In this document: piece by piece, positions 27,703 through 34,849 of the stretch
How the letters are laid out: every line of letters starts with the position of its first letter
Numbering within the stretch: the first letter of the stretch is position 1
Assembly: GCA_946478845.1 (NCBI GenBank)
Contig: CAMLDI010000028.1
Span: forward strand, 1 to 38,246
Direction of reading: 5' to 3'
Origin: an uncultured Paenibacillaceae bacterium
GTDB taxonomy: Bacteria > Bacillota > Bacilli > Aneurinibacillales > Aneurinibacillaceae
Length of the DNA stretch: 38,246 bases
Notes under the pieces: model-generated
The model's database searches: none
Seen by the model: only the letters and a program-made list of their open reading frames with translations
Told to the model about the DNA's origin: nothing
Program-made: the position numbers and the translations under genes

Positions 27703-28239
27703 CTATTTTTGCAAGGGCAGATCAATCATCTTGCTCCAGGGAGTAAATCTGTCCTTCTTTTCATAAACCCTTAAAAAATGAACATGAAATGCTGGATAAG
27801 GCACAAGTTCATGGGAGGCTTTGACCCCCATCTCCATTATTTGCGCTGAAGTTAATCCGTGTCGGGTATTTCCCAGGGTTAAATGGGGAGTATAGGTTTT
27901 CCCTTCACTTTGGGAAACTCGAAATCCTGTAGTTTCAGTAAAAACCCGAATCACTTCTTGATGCAAAGGAAACAAAGTTTCTGATTTCACAGAAAGATAG
28001 ATTACCCTTTCTCCAAAAGAAGAAGGGGAGCCTAAAACTACAGAAAATATAGGGGTTCTCTCGCATAAATGGCCGATTTCTTCAATCCAGGAATTATTTT
28101 TAGGCGGGTCAAAGGGAGCTTTGACCGTGATATGAGGTTCTATTCGACCTGGCAGTTTATTTTCAGGCCATTGTTGTTGGAATGTTAATAGTTTTGCTTT
28201 ATATTCATCGGGCGGGACAATGCCGATAAAAAGTTTCAT
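27703..28239 (-). CDS. thpR: RNA 2',3'-cyclic phosphodiesterase / 2'-5' RNA ligase family protein
   Basis: 178 residues from the ATG at 28239 (AAAAGGAG 11 bases upstream). Both catalytic HxT/S motifs of the 2H phosphoesterase fold are present: PHITVKAPF (H36, T38) and PHLTLGNTR (H119, T121). ThpR hydrolyses 2',3'-cyclic phosphate ends of RNA to 2'-phosphates and can reverse 2'-5' ligation in vitro. It lies upstream of glgB on the same strand, separated by 67 bases; whether they share a transcript is unclear. Confidence 0.9.
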   Translation of the reverse strand: MKLFIGIVPPDEYKAKLLTFQQQWPENKLPGRIEPHITVKAPFDPPKNNSWIEEIGHLCERTPIFSVVLGSPSSFGERVIYLSVKSETLFPLHQEVIRVFTETTGFRVSQSEGKTYTPHLTLGNTRHGLTSAQIMEMGVKASHELVPYPAFHVHFLRVYEKKDRFTPWSKMIDLPLQK

Positions 28240-28340
28240 TTCTAGTAAATCTCCTTTTAAACAACATTCAAAATATACAATTTCTATTTTAGCCCTATTC
28301 CACCACAATTTAACCCAACAATTTCTTAATAAAATAAAGA

Positions 28341-28362
28341 AACCCCGAACTTAAACGGGGTT
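28341..28362 (-). terminator. Rho-independent terminator after the deacetylase gene
   Basis: A 7-bp stem AACCCCG / CGGGGTT with an 8-base loop; on the minus strand a T-rich run (TCTTTATTTTATT) follows. It closes the two-gene deacetylase/acyltransferase unit. Confidence 0.8.
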
Positions 28363-28376
28363 GTGTAATACAAATT

Positions 28377-29003
28377 TTATAAATTCCATTTTATCACTTC
28401 AAAAGATTCAGCAAGCTTATTTTGAGACTGTGTCCCCCTCATTCTCGCCCATGACTGAATAAAATCCGGATTAGTATATTGACGTCCTTGCTGTGTTTTG
28501 TAATGAGAAATAGAACGTATTTTTGTTTGAATATGAGCATCTTCTAAAGCACTAAAACAATGAGAATTAAAATGCAAATTATTCCATGGCAATTCATAAC
28601 CAAGAATGGATGCGCTTTTATAAGCCCTAATTCCTTCTATAGTAATTGTATGATGATCTTGATGAATATCATCTCGGGAAGGTAGAAGAACTATATCTGG
28701 AGCTATTTCTTTTTTAAATCGAACCATATCCTCAAGAATTTCCTGACGAGAATAAGTAAAATACCTTACTTTATAATTAAAAACCTGTATATTTTCTTTC
28801 TCGACCCCTAATTCATTAGCTGCCAGTAAAACTTCTTTACGTAAGGCATCCCTTGGGAATCCCTGAGGAACAGATTCTTCTGCGGCAGAAAAAACAAGAT
28901 AGAACACTTCATGTCCTAATTCAATGTATTTAGCAATGGTGCCACCGCATCCAATTTCCGCATCATCTGTATGGGGCGCGAGGACAAGAATCCTTTTACT
29001 CAT
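28377..29003 (-). CDS. PIG-L/LmbE family N-acetyl-sugar deacetylase
   Basis: 208 residues with the zinc-binding motif APHTDDAEIGCGG (H11, catalytic D13, D14) and the second ligand pair DIHQDHH (H114, H117). The family removes N-acetyl groups from GlcNAc-type sugars: BshB in bacillithiol synthesis, MshB, or enzymes acting on lipid- or nucleotide-linked sugars. There is no signal peptide, so it is cytoplasmic. AGAGG lies 10 bases before the ATG. The gene starts 13 bases after an LpxD-like acyltransferase gene, which suggests that a deacetylated sugar amine is re-acylated. The BshB role is less likely because no bshA lies nearby. Fold certain, substrate unknown. Confidence 0.88.
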   Translation of the reverse strand: MSKRILVLAPHTDDAEIGCGGTIAKYIELGHEVFYLVFSAAEESVPQGFPRDALRKEVLLAANELGVEKENIQVFNYKVRYFTYSRQEILEDMVRFKKEIAPDIVLLPSRDDIHQDHHTITIEGIRAYKSASILGYELPWNNLHFNSHCFSALEDAHIQTKIRSISHYKTQQGRQYTNPDFIQSWARMRGTQSQNKLAESFEVIKWNL

Positions 29004-29016
29004 GAAACATAACCTC

Positions 29017-29910
29017 TTATCCTTTTTTTATAGATTTGGCTGGGACACCAGCTACAATATCCCCTGCCTCAACGTTTTTCAAAACAACTGCACCAAGTCC
29101 CACTAACGTATCATCATGAATTGTAATTCCGTTTTTAACTGCTGTAGATGGTGCAATCCAACTGTTTTTGCCGATTTTGGTGCTTCCTCCAATCATGGAT
29201 AAAGCAATGACAACTGAGTTTTCACCAACCTGAACATTATGTGCAATATGGCATAGGTTATCTATTTTTGCATTCCTTCCAATAAATGTATTAGATAATG
29301 TTCCACGATCAATGCAAGTATTAGCACCAATCTCTACATCATCTTCTATTTCTACCCCACCAATATGAGGGAATTTCCGAAATTCACCCATTTCATCTTT
29401 CTCATAACCAAATCCATCTGCGCCTATTACTGTCCCACTGTGGATTATTACGTTCTTTCCAATTGTAGTTTGTTCATAAATCGTAACATTGGAATGTATT
29501 ACAGTTCCATCACCAATCACTACATTATCTCCAATAAAACAATGGGGAGCGATATAAACATCCTTTCCAATCTGGCAATTCTCTCCTATGACGGCAGTAG
29601 AATCAATACCTGACCGTTTCTTTTTTGGATAAAAACGGTCTACAATCATGGCAAAAACTAAACGAGGGTGATCAACAGGAATAAAAAAAGAAGGATGATC
29701 AACAGGAAAAGGAGCTTCCTTCCCACAAATAATAACGGGTGAATGAACCTTGTCCCATTCTAATGTTTGATTTTTCATCCAGGAAAGCTTCCCATCTACC
29801 GGATTGGAAATAGGAGTAAAACCTAATAAGATTATATCCTCTTTCGGTGCATCAGGTACTACAATACCGTTTGTTTGCAGATAAGATAATAGTTCAGTTA
29901 ATGAAAACAT
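29017..29910 (-). CDS. LpxD-like hexapeptide-repeat N-acyltransferase
   Basis: 297 residues. An N-terminal domain of about 95 residues, in the position of the LpxD uridine-binding domain, precedes a left-handed beta-helix of hexapeptide repeats from about residue 103. LpxD hallmarks are [10 protein letters not shown] (163-172), [20 protein letters not shown], and [15 protein letters not shown] with the likely catalytic H224. LpxD adds a hydroxyacyl chain to the amine of UDP-3-acyl-glucosamine in lipid A synthesis, which is unexpected in a Gram-positive. Paired with a downstream PIG-L deacetylase it may re-acylate a sugar amine for a surface glycan or glycolipid. AAAGGGG precedes the ATG. The acyl donor and sugar are unknown. 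Confidence 0.85.
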   Translation of the reverse strand: MFSLTELLSYLQTNGIVVPDAPKEDIILLGFTPISNPVDGKLSWMKNQTLEWDKVHSPVIICGKEAPFPVDHPSFFIPVDHPRLVFAMIVDRFYPKKKRSGIDSTAVIGENCQIGKDVYIAPHCFIGDNVVIGDGTVIHSNVTIYEQTTIGKNVIIHSGTVIGADGFGYEKDEMGEFRKFPHIGGVEIEDDVEIGANTCIDRGTLSNTFIGRNAKIDNLCHIAHNVQVGENSVVIALSMIGGSTKIGKNSWIAPSTAVKNGITIHDDTLVGLGAVVLKNVEAGDIVAGVPAKSIKKG

Positions 29911-30045
29911 AGTAAAAAATCCCCTTTAACGGAAAATAAAATAAAGATGTACTAAATTAGTTTAACATATCTTTACTATTTCTATGTGTTCTTAATTATT
30001 TCAAATTTCTTTCAATCTTTAGACACCATTTTTTTAAGACAGACA

Positions 30046-30054
30046 TGGTATACT
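30046..30054 (+). promoter_or_regulatory. Extended -10 promoter element
   Basis: TGGTATACT matches an extended -10 (TGnTATAAT-like). No TTGACA sits at the usual distance (a TAGACA is 23 bases upstream), which extended -10 promoters tolerate. It would start a plus-strand transcript near 30061 that runs to the terminator at 30422. Confidence 0.4.
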
Positions 30055-30071
30055 AAAGCCATAGAAAGGGA

Positions 30072-30230
30072 TTAACACTTTGAGAGACTCAACCATCGGT
30101 CAGTTCCATTTGGAACAATGGCCAGGGGCTTTCCTCTAAAATCCGGATTTTCCCGGACCTGTATGGAATGGAGTTTCATATTATTCGCCATTAGATTAAG
30201 GAGAGTTGTAGAGTCGGAAAATTTATTCAC
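30072..30230 (-). pseudogene. Possible relic frame with a Y-family-polymerase-like motif
   Basis: Antisense to the hairpin region, a 52-codon frame opening at a GTG directly after a stop reads HSIQVRENPDFRGKPLAIV in its middle. ENPxxRGKPxAV is typical of the start of DinB/UmuC-type polymerases, but the usual DMNxFFASVE before it is not intact, and the frame ends soon after. There is no binding site. It is either decayed coding sequence or coincidence. Confidence 0.2.
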
Positions 30231-30421
30231 CTATTCGCAGTTACCAACCCAAAAAACACATATTGAAGAACCAAGGAAATCCTCTTCTATGTTTATGGAA
30301 CTGCACATCGGGCATCAATAAAAAACGTGTTGCTAGACCGGTAAGTTTTAGTTTTTTAAATTCCTGTTGATGCTAACGATGACGAATGGTTGGGTCCCTC
30401 AGAGTGTTAAATAGAAGACTT

Positions 30422-30452
30422 ACCCCTGGAGATATCCGGGGGTTAATTTTTT
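30422..30452 (+). terminator. Rho-independent terminator with no assigned gene
   Basis: A 9-bp stem ACCCCTGGA / TCCGGGGGT (one G-T wobble) with a 4-base loop, followed by TAATTTTTT on the plus strand. The minus strand has no T run, so it marks the end of a plus-strand transcript, although no recognised gene precedes it. Confidence 0.75.
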
Positions 30453-30550
30453 ATGTGGATTTTTCTAGATGGGGGAGTACCAGCGAAGCTGACACCACCC
30501 GCAATAAGGAAATGTCAAGGTTATAATAAGTTGTTCAAAGTTAAATAAAG

Positions 30551-31210
30551 TTAGTTATTACAATCTGATGCTACTACTTCTTCTGATCTGCTCAGCATCC
30601 TCATGCCGAGTATGACAAACCATGCTGAGAAGAACAGTTGAGAAACAAATAGCACTGCGGTTCCAATCAACCAGGGATAGGAGCCGATAAAGTCCAAGAT
30701 TCCTACCACAAATCCTAAATAACCTATAGACTTGCCAATTACACTTTTTCTTATTACGAGACACAGTATGATGGTAGCCATACTCAGTATAATGGCTACA
30801 CAGTGCGTGCCTCCATAGTATGTGCTGAGAACCAACTTGTAGATAGTAGGTGAAAGTTCCATATCATACACTGGATAGGCCAATCGCCCTAAGATAATTA
30901 CCAAGAATAAATTGATTGGTATGACGACAGCCAAAAGACTACAACCCAACAATGTTTTGATTTTATCCACCTTCACCAATATCCTGTATAATGCAGCAAT
31001 TGAAGGTATCAAACATAATGTGGCAAAGATAAGCAATTCATCTGCCATTGCGAAATTGAAGCGCCAGTCCTGCAGCCATGTCATCAGATCCGCATCCGCT
31101 AGCGGGGGACTGAATATGGGCAGAACAAATAGATACTGTGCAAAAAAGAGAATGCCAGAAATGATCAATGTAATCCCGCCAAATTTAATAACGCCGATTT
31201 TTTGTTTCAT
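30551..31210 (-). CDS. Six-helix integral membrane protein, DUF4386-like
   Basis: 219 residues with about six hydrophobic helices (near residues 10-30, 52-75, 85-110, 130-152, 160-178 and 182-205) and a short polar C-tail. The start has GGAAGGGG 6 bases upstream. The general layout, and phrases such as GGITLIISGILFFAQ, resemble DUF4386 proteins, which have no assigned function. There are no charged residues in the membrane that would suggest a transporter motif, and no partner gene. A cluster of GTAACAA words in its upstream gap may be a control site. Membrane location is firm, function unknown. Confidence 0.7.
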   Translation of the reverse strand: MKQKIGVIKFGGITLIISGILFFAQYLFVLPIFSPPLADADLMTWLQDWRFNFAMADELLIFATLCLIPSIAALYRILVKVDKIKTLLGCSLLAVVIPINLFLVIILGRLAYPVYDMELSPTIYKLVLSTYYGGTHCVAIILSMATIILCLVIRKSVIGKSIGYLGFVVGILDFIGSYPWLIGTAVLFVSQLFFSAWFVILGMRMLSRSEEVVASDCNN

Positions 31211-31255
31211 GCTGTCCCCTTCCCTTCATCTATATGAACCTAAATATTCATTTTC

Positions 31256-31343
31256 TGTTACATGGTGTGAAAAGTAATATTTTGTCTACTAATCCAGTAT
31301 ATATTACGTAACAAAAATATGTAACAAAATCATTTGTAACAAT
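31256..31343. promoter_or_regulatory. GTAACAA repeat cluster upstream of the membrane protein gene
   Basis: GTAACAA occurs at 31308, 31321 and 31336 (steps of 13 and 15), and its inverse TGTTAC at 31256-31261. The cluster lies 46-133 bases before the minus-strand gene at 30551-31210, where an operator could act. Confidence 0.4.
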
Positions 31344-31403
31344 ATTAATGTATGACTCTGTATCGAAAGCTACAAAGGGAGGAAAAATCCCGCTGAAAAA
31401 AAG

Positions 31404-31432
31404 AAGAACCCTCACTTAATTCGAGAGTTCTT
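31404..31432 (-). terminator. Rho-independent terminator after the SQR-like gene
   Basis: AAGAAC-C-CTC pairs with GAG-A-GTTCTT (one mismatch). On the minus strand it is followed by CTTTTTTT, 32 bases after the end of the flavoprotein gene. Confidence 0.75.
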
Positions 31433-31464
31433 TACTGATCGGTTGCCTGTTCACCTTTAAAACT

Positions 31465-32670
31465 CTAAGGCAACCAGGAGTAGCCATGCTTCGTTTTCCA
31501 GAGAAAATACTTTTCAAAAAGCCTTTTCCCCACATCATAGATTACAATAGGAATCATAATAGCAAATTGGCGAGGTTTGAACAGATGATTTGTCACAATA
31601 AGTACCTCTTTTTTTCCTGCATCCATAATACATAGTCCAGGAATTTTACCAAAAGGTTTGTTTCTAAGGGATTTAATTCCTTTTTCTAACCGAATAATAT
31701 TTTCGGCAACGGTTTTTCCAGCTTCATCCGCAGGAAAACCCGTTTTCGGGACGGAGAATGGAACCTTTCCAGGAACAAAAGGAGGTTTTACATCGATAGC
31801 TATGCCAGCTGCCCATACATATGGATACGTGATGTGTTGATAACTATCTCGAACAGGGATATAGCCAGTAGGAGTAACTTGAAGTTTTGGAGAATTTTTC
31901 AAAAAATCAACACCATGAAAGGGTGGCATAATCATAGCAAATTTATAGGGAAGCTTTTCACCATTGGTTAGGTAGATTGATTCTTTTTCAACCTTCTCAA
32001 TCCCAACTTCTGTACGAAATTTTATATTGAACATTTTACAAAAAGCTTCCAGCATCTCTTTGCCAAATTTAATGCCATCTATTCCGAAATGTCCCAAAAA
32101 GGTTTCAGGAGTAATCCAGGTCAATTCCACCTGATCGCGAATTCCCTCTTCTCTTAACCATTTATCAAGATTAAAAAGAAATTCATATCCCGCTCCCATG
32201 CAACCTGCATTCTGTGTGGCACCTACCACAATAGGTCCTGGATTTTCCTTTAGTTGCTGCAACGCTTTACGTGCCTCCATGGCCCCATGGGGTGTGCCAA
32301 TGTAGTGAATATGTTCTTTAAAACCCTCTACAATATCATCAACCACTTTTGGTCCAGTGGCAATTACTACATGGTCAAAGAAGTATTCCCCCTTCGTGGT
32401 GTAAACGACTTTTTTATCCGGGTCCACCCGAAGCGCTTCCGCATGGATAAACTTGACTCCTGCTTTTTGTAATATCGGTTCAACAGGTACCACAATGTCC
32501 TTGATTTCTCTCCAATGAAAAGGTACCCAAATTAAGGAAGGAATAAAGGTAAATACGGTGGATTTACTTATGAGAACCACTTCATGTTGGGATTTACCTT
32601 TCCTTTTTAATTCCAAAGCAGCAGTTAATCCAGCAAAATTCCCACCAATTACAATAGTATTTGTACTCAT
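31465..32670 (-). CDS. FAD-dependent sulfide:quinone oxidoreductase-like protein
   Basis: 401 residues from the ATG at 32670, with AGGTGG 9 bases upstream; a GTG two codons earlier is possible. The N-terminal VIGGNFAGLTAALEL is the FAD dinucleotide-binding loop and VVIATGP closes the first Rossmann unit. A second GG-type segment is replaced by VVGATQNAGCMGAGYEF with C157, and C347 lies in GLCIMDAG; these match the two redox Cys conserved in SQR-type disulfide-reductase relatives. A C-terminal amphipathic stretch could bind the membrane. It would pass electrons from sulfide (or a similar donor) to quinone. With a rhodanese lipoprotein elsewhere in the window this hints at sulfide handling, but the genes are 26 kb apart. 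NDH-2-type activity is an alternative. Confidence 0.8.
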   Translation of the reverse strand: MSTNTIVIGGNFAGLTAALELKRKGKSQHEVVLISKSTVFTFIPSLIWVPFHWREIKDIVVPVEPILQKAGVKFIHAEALRVDPDKKVVYTTKGEYFFDHVVIATGPKVVDDIVEGFKEHIHYIGTPHGAMEARKALQQLKENPGPIVVGATQNAGCMGAGYEFLFNLDKWLREEGIRDQVELTWITPETFLGHFGIDGIKFGKEMLEAFCKMFNIKFRTEVGIEKVEKESIYLTNGEKLPYKFAMIMPPFHGVDFLKNSPKLQVTPTGYIPVRDSYQHITYPYVWAAGIAIDVKPPFVPGKVPFSVPKTGFPADEAGKTVAENIIRLEKGIKSLRNKPFGKIPGLCIMDAGKKEVLIVTNHLFKPRQFAIMIPIVIYDVGKRLFEKYFLWKTKHGYSWLP

Positions 32671-32756
32671 TTCCACACACCACCTATACCCATTGGGGTA
32701 TTATTTTTTACACTTTTATTATATTCCCAAATAGCCGGTGTGTCTGTGATAAACAA

Positions 32757-32781
32757 GTGAACATTATAGTGAATTTGTGAA
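32757..32781 (-). promoter_or_regulatory. Candidate promoter with three GTGAA words, before the SQR-like gene
   Basis: On the minus strand TATAAT (32763-32768) lies between TTCAC copies (plus-strand GTGAA at 32757, 32769 and 32777). It is about 90 bases before the flavoprotein start. The -35 is weak. The repeats overlap the -10, as a repressor site would. Confidence 0.35.
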
Positions 32782-32840
32782 AAGGTAAAAAAAGCCTCTT
32801 TCCATATCTTCAACATACCAAAAATCAGCGAAACTGAAAA

Positions 32841-32861
32841 AGGAGTACCATCGGTACCCCT
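32841..32861 (-). terminator. Terminator after the MaoC pair
   Basis: GTACC-ATC-GGTAC with three further outer pairs beyond one mismatch, immediately after the hydratase gene; the minus strand continues TTTTTCAGTTT. Confidence 0.65.
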
Positions 32862-32866
32862 CAAAC

Positions 32867-33304
32867 TTATAATTTCTTATCTGCCAAAAGGGCAACACAA
32901 GTCCCTTTTACTTTTACTTCTTCTTTTTGGTCCACTGCCTGAAGTTTAATTTCTACAAGAATTCCATCTTCTTGCTCTACTTTCTTCGCAAGTTTGCCCC
33001 GAATTTCTATTTCATCTCCAGGTTTCGTCATGGCTGAAAAACGAACATTAAACTTTTGAATACTGGCTCTTGGTACCCAGGTGGTCAGTGCTTCTCCAGC
33101 AAAACCCATGATTAACATGCCGTGGGCAATGACCCCATCTAACCCTGCTTCCTTCGCCGCGCTTTCCACCGTATGGATTGGATTAAAATCTCCAGAAGCC
33201 CCGGAGAATTTCACCAATTGGGTATGGGTTACAGGCGCTTTTTTCACAGGGGGCAAATCCACACCAACTTCAAGGTCTAAATTTTCCATTAAATATGCTG
33301 CCAT
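32867..33304 (-). CDS. MaoC-family (R)-specific enoyl-CoA hydratase / HadB-like dehydratase
   Basis: 145 residues, a single hot-dog hydratase domain. The catalytic motif is SGDFNPIH with D39 and H44, followed by GVIAHGMLIMG. AAAGGAGG lies 6 bases before the ATG. Such enzymes hydrate trans-2-enoyl thioesters to (R)-3-hydroxyacyl thioesters or do the reverse. The upstream gene, 12 bases away, encodes a MaoC-like domain without the catalytic His, so the two probably form a heterodimer like mycobacterial HadA-HadB. Whether it serves fatty-acid synthesis, degradation or polyester metabolism cannot be told here; no other fatty-acid gene is close. Confidence 0.88.
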   Translation of the reverse strand: MAAYLMENLDLEVGVDLPPVKKAPVTHTQLVKFSGASGDFNPIHTVESAAKEAGLDGVIAHGMLIMGFAGEALTTWVPRASIQKFNVRFSAMTKPGDEIEIRGKLAKKVEQEDGILVEIKLQAVDQKEEVKVKGTCVALLADKKL

Positions 33305-33316
33305 GGTGTGCCTCCT

Positions 33317-33760
33317 TTAAGGTACTTGAACCAGAACCATTCGGCATTTCATGACCAATTGGCTGTCCTGGTTATGATAAGTTGTTTCTAAAGTATATAG
33401 GGCCATCCCGTTTCTCTTTGTTTTCACATCAGCGACCACAGTTTGGGCACTGATTTCATCTTCTGGATAAATTGGAGCAAAATATTCATATTCCTGTTCT
33501 AAATGAAGGACTTTACGGGCATCCATTTCTAAAAACTCTACTAAATCATCAAAACTGGCCCCTTCCCACATATCAAATGATTCCATAAATGTAGGAGGGA
33601 TTGTAATATCTTTTAAACCTTCCTGACGAGCAAATTCAGAATCGGTATATACCGGATTAGGATCACCAATGGCCTGTACCATTTCCCGGATTTTGCCTCG
33701 TTCTATTTTTCCGCTATAGGGTTTAAATTCCAACCCTTTCTTTTCTTCGGGTGCTAACAA
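33317..33760 (-). CDS. FAS1-like/MaoC N-terminal dehydratase subunit (HadA-like), TTG start
   Basis: 147 residues. I prefer the TTG at 33760 because AAAGGAGAG lies 9 bases upstream and the protein then begins where the family normally does; an ATG at 33790 (157 residues) has no binding site. KPYSGKIERGKIREMVQAIG leads to GDPNPVYTD, where D33 matches the catalytic Asp position but the His five residues on is Tyr38. The family (MaoC_dehydrat_N) acts as the substrate-binding, non-catalytic subunit of Had-type dehydratases. Its partner is the next gene. Confidence 0.85.
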   Translation of the reverse strand: MLAPEEKKGLEFKPYSGKIERGKIREMVQAIGDPNPVYTDSEFARQEGLKDITIPPTFMESFDMWEGASFDDLVEFLEMDARKVLHLEQEYEYFAPIYPEDEISAQTVVADVKTKRNGMALYTLETTYHNQDSQLVMKCRMVLVQVP

Positions 33761-33823
33761 GGTCTTCTTCTCTCCTTTCACTTCATTCAATTACCAGAAA
33801 ATATCTTACCACACTTCCATTCT

Positions 33824-34774
33824 TTACGCTTGCAGAATGCCATCGATTTTGTCTAATTCCTCTTTTGTAAATGTCACATCAAGTGCTTTCACATTTTCCT
33901 TAATTTGTTTTGGATTTGAAGCTCCGATAATGGCAGAGGCTACATTGGGTTGCCTTAATACCCAGGCCAGGGCCAGGGCTGGCAATGTGCATCCTTTTTC
34001 ATCTGCTACCTTTTCTAATTGAGCCACTTTATCCAAATTTTCATCAGATAAGAAATTTTTCATCATATTAATGGCTAAAGGATCATTGGCCCGGCTATTC
34101 TCTGGAATAGGTTGTCCCTTTTTATATTTTCCCGTTAACACGCCCTGGGCAAGGGGGGACCAAACTACCTGGCCTACCCCTTCCCGTTCACAAAGAGGAA
34201 GGATATCTTTTTCAATATAGCGCTCCAGCATGCTGTACTGGGGTTGGTTAGAGATGATTCGATCTAAATTCTTCACATCTGCAATATGCAAAGCATCGGA
34301 AATTTGTACGGCCGTCCATTCAGAAACGCCGGCATATAAAATTTTTCCCTGGGTAATTAAATCATCAATGGCCCGTAGGGTTTCTTCAAGTGGTGTTTCT
34401 GTATCATAACGATGGCATTGCCAAAGATCAATATAATCCACATTTAATCGTTTTAGAGAAGCGTGGACCTGTTCAAAAATATGCTTGCGAGATAAGCCTC
34501 TATCGTTTGGTCCCTCAGCCATTGGCCAATAGGCTTTCGTAGCTAATACAAAGGATTCCCGGGGATATTTGCTTAAGGCCCTTCCCACAACCACTTCAGC
34601 ACCGCCACGGCGGTAAATATTTGCTGTATCAAAAAAATTGATTCCTAATTCATAAGCTTTATCAATACATGCCTCAGCCGTTTGGTCCTCTACCATGCCA
34701 CCGTATGTCAACCAGCTGCCAAGTCCTAATTGGCTTACTTTCAATCCAGAATTGCCTAATCTGCGATATTCCAA
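33824..34774 (-). CDS. Aldo/keto reductase (Kv-beta/YghZ-like)
   Basis: 316 residues, a TIM-barrel NADPH oxidoreductase. The catalytic tetrad is D49 and Y54 (NFFDTANIY), K80 (LATKAY) and H121 (LWQCHRYD). The C-terminal SAIIGASNPKQIKENVKAL binds the NADPH phosphate. The start is a TTG with GGAGGGG 6 bases upstream. The sequence fits the voltage-gated potassium-channel beta-subunit-like AKR group (YghZ/GSP69), which reduce various aldehydes and ketones. It precedes the MaoC pair by 63 bases on the same strand; no promoter is obvious between them. The substrate is unknown. Confidence 0.9.
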   Translation of the reverse strand: MEYRRLGNSGLKVSQLGLGSWLTYGGMVEDQTAEACIDKAYELGINFFDTANIYRRGGAEVVVGRALSKYPRESFVLATKAYWPMAEGPNDRGLSRKHIFEQVHASLKRLNVDYIDLWQCHRYDTETPLEETLRAIDDLITQGKILYAGVSEWTAVQISDALHIADVKNLDRIISNQPQYSMLERYIEKDILPLCEREGVGQVVWSPLAQGVLTGKYKKGQPIPENSRANDPLAINMMKNFLSDENLDKVAQLEKVADEKGCTLPALALAWVLRQPNVASAIIGASNPKQIKENVKALDVTFTKEELDKIDGILQA

Positions 34775-34805
34775 TTACTTCCCCTCCATATTTATTGAAA
34801 ACTAC

Positions 34806-34838
34806 TGGTACTGTTACCAATCCATCTTTTTCTATGTT
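34806..34838 (+). promoter_or_regulatory. Inverted repeat and possible -10 directly before the helicase gene
   Basis: TGGTA-CTGT-TACCA (34806-34819) is a short inverted repeat, and TATGTT (34833-34838) is -10-like. It lies only 11 bases before the helicase ATG, so a transcript from it would have almost no leader. It is not a Bacillus LexA box. Confidence 0.25.
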
Positions 34839-34849
34839 ACCATGAACTT

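Larger units (their letters stand above)
30061..30452 (+). ncRNA. Candidate structured transcript of unknown class
   Basis: The 640-bp stretch 29911-30550 has no convincing protein gene. Within it the plus strand shows, in order: TTGAG-AGA-CTCAA (30080-30092); CCAT/ATGG enclosing GTTCC-ATTT-GGAAC (30093-30121); CAGG/CCTG stacked on TCCGG/CCGGA (30123-30161, with a 15-base bulge); and a terminator at the end. CGGTC near 30097 could also pair with GACCG near 30339. I compared it by eye with RNase P RNA, tmRNA, SRP RNA, 6S RNA and common riboswitch cores and saw none of their signatures. A plus-strand frame at 30118-30321 has no binding site. It may be a small RNA, a leader whose gene was lost, or debris. 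Confidence 0.3.

Noticed and set aside
29017..29910. Evidence for a Gram-negative origin through true LpxD
   Set aside because: No lpxA, lpxB, lpxC or fabZ is adjacent, and the surrounding genes, binding sites and terminators are Bacillota-like; LpxD-like is as far as the sequence allows.
30118..30321. Plus-strand 67-codon frame in the hairpin region
   Set aside because: No Shine-Dalgarno, no domain, and the sequence is better described by inverted repeats.
30061..30452. RNase P RNA, tmRNA, 6S RNA or a known riboswitch
   Set aside because: The hallmark cores (GAGGAAAGTCC, the tmRNA acceptor end, cobalamin, SAM, TPP, purine and c-di-GMP cores, T-box sequence) are absent.
32667..32864. Minus-strand 65-codon frame upstream of the SQR-like gene
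   Set aside because: No binding site; it covers the promoter-like region and shows no protein pattern.
34806..34819. LexA/SOS box before the DinG-like gene
   Set aside because: The repeat TGGTA-N4-TACCA does not match the Bacillus CGAAC-N4-GTTCG box.
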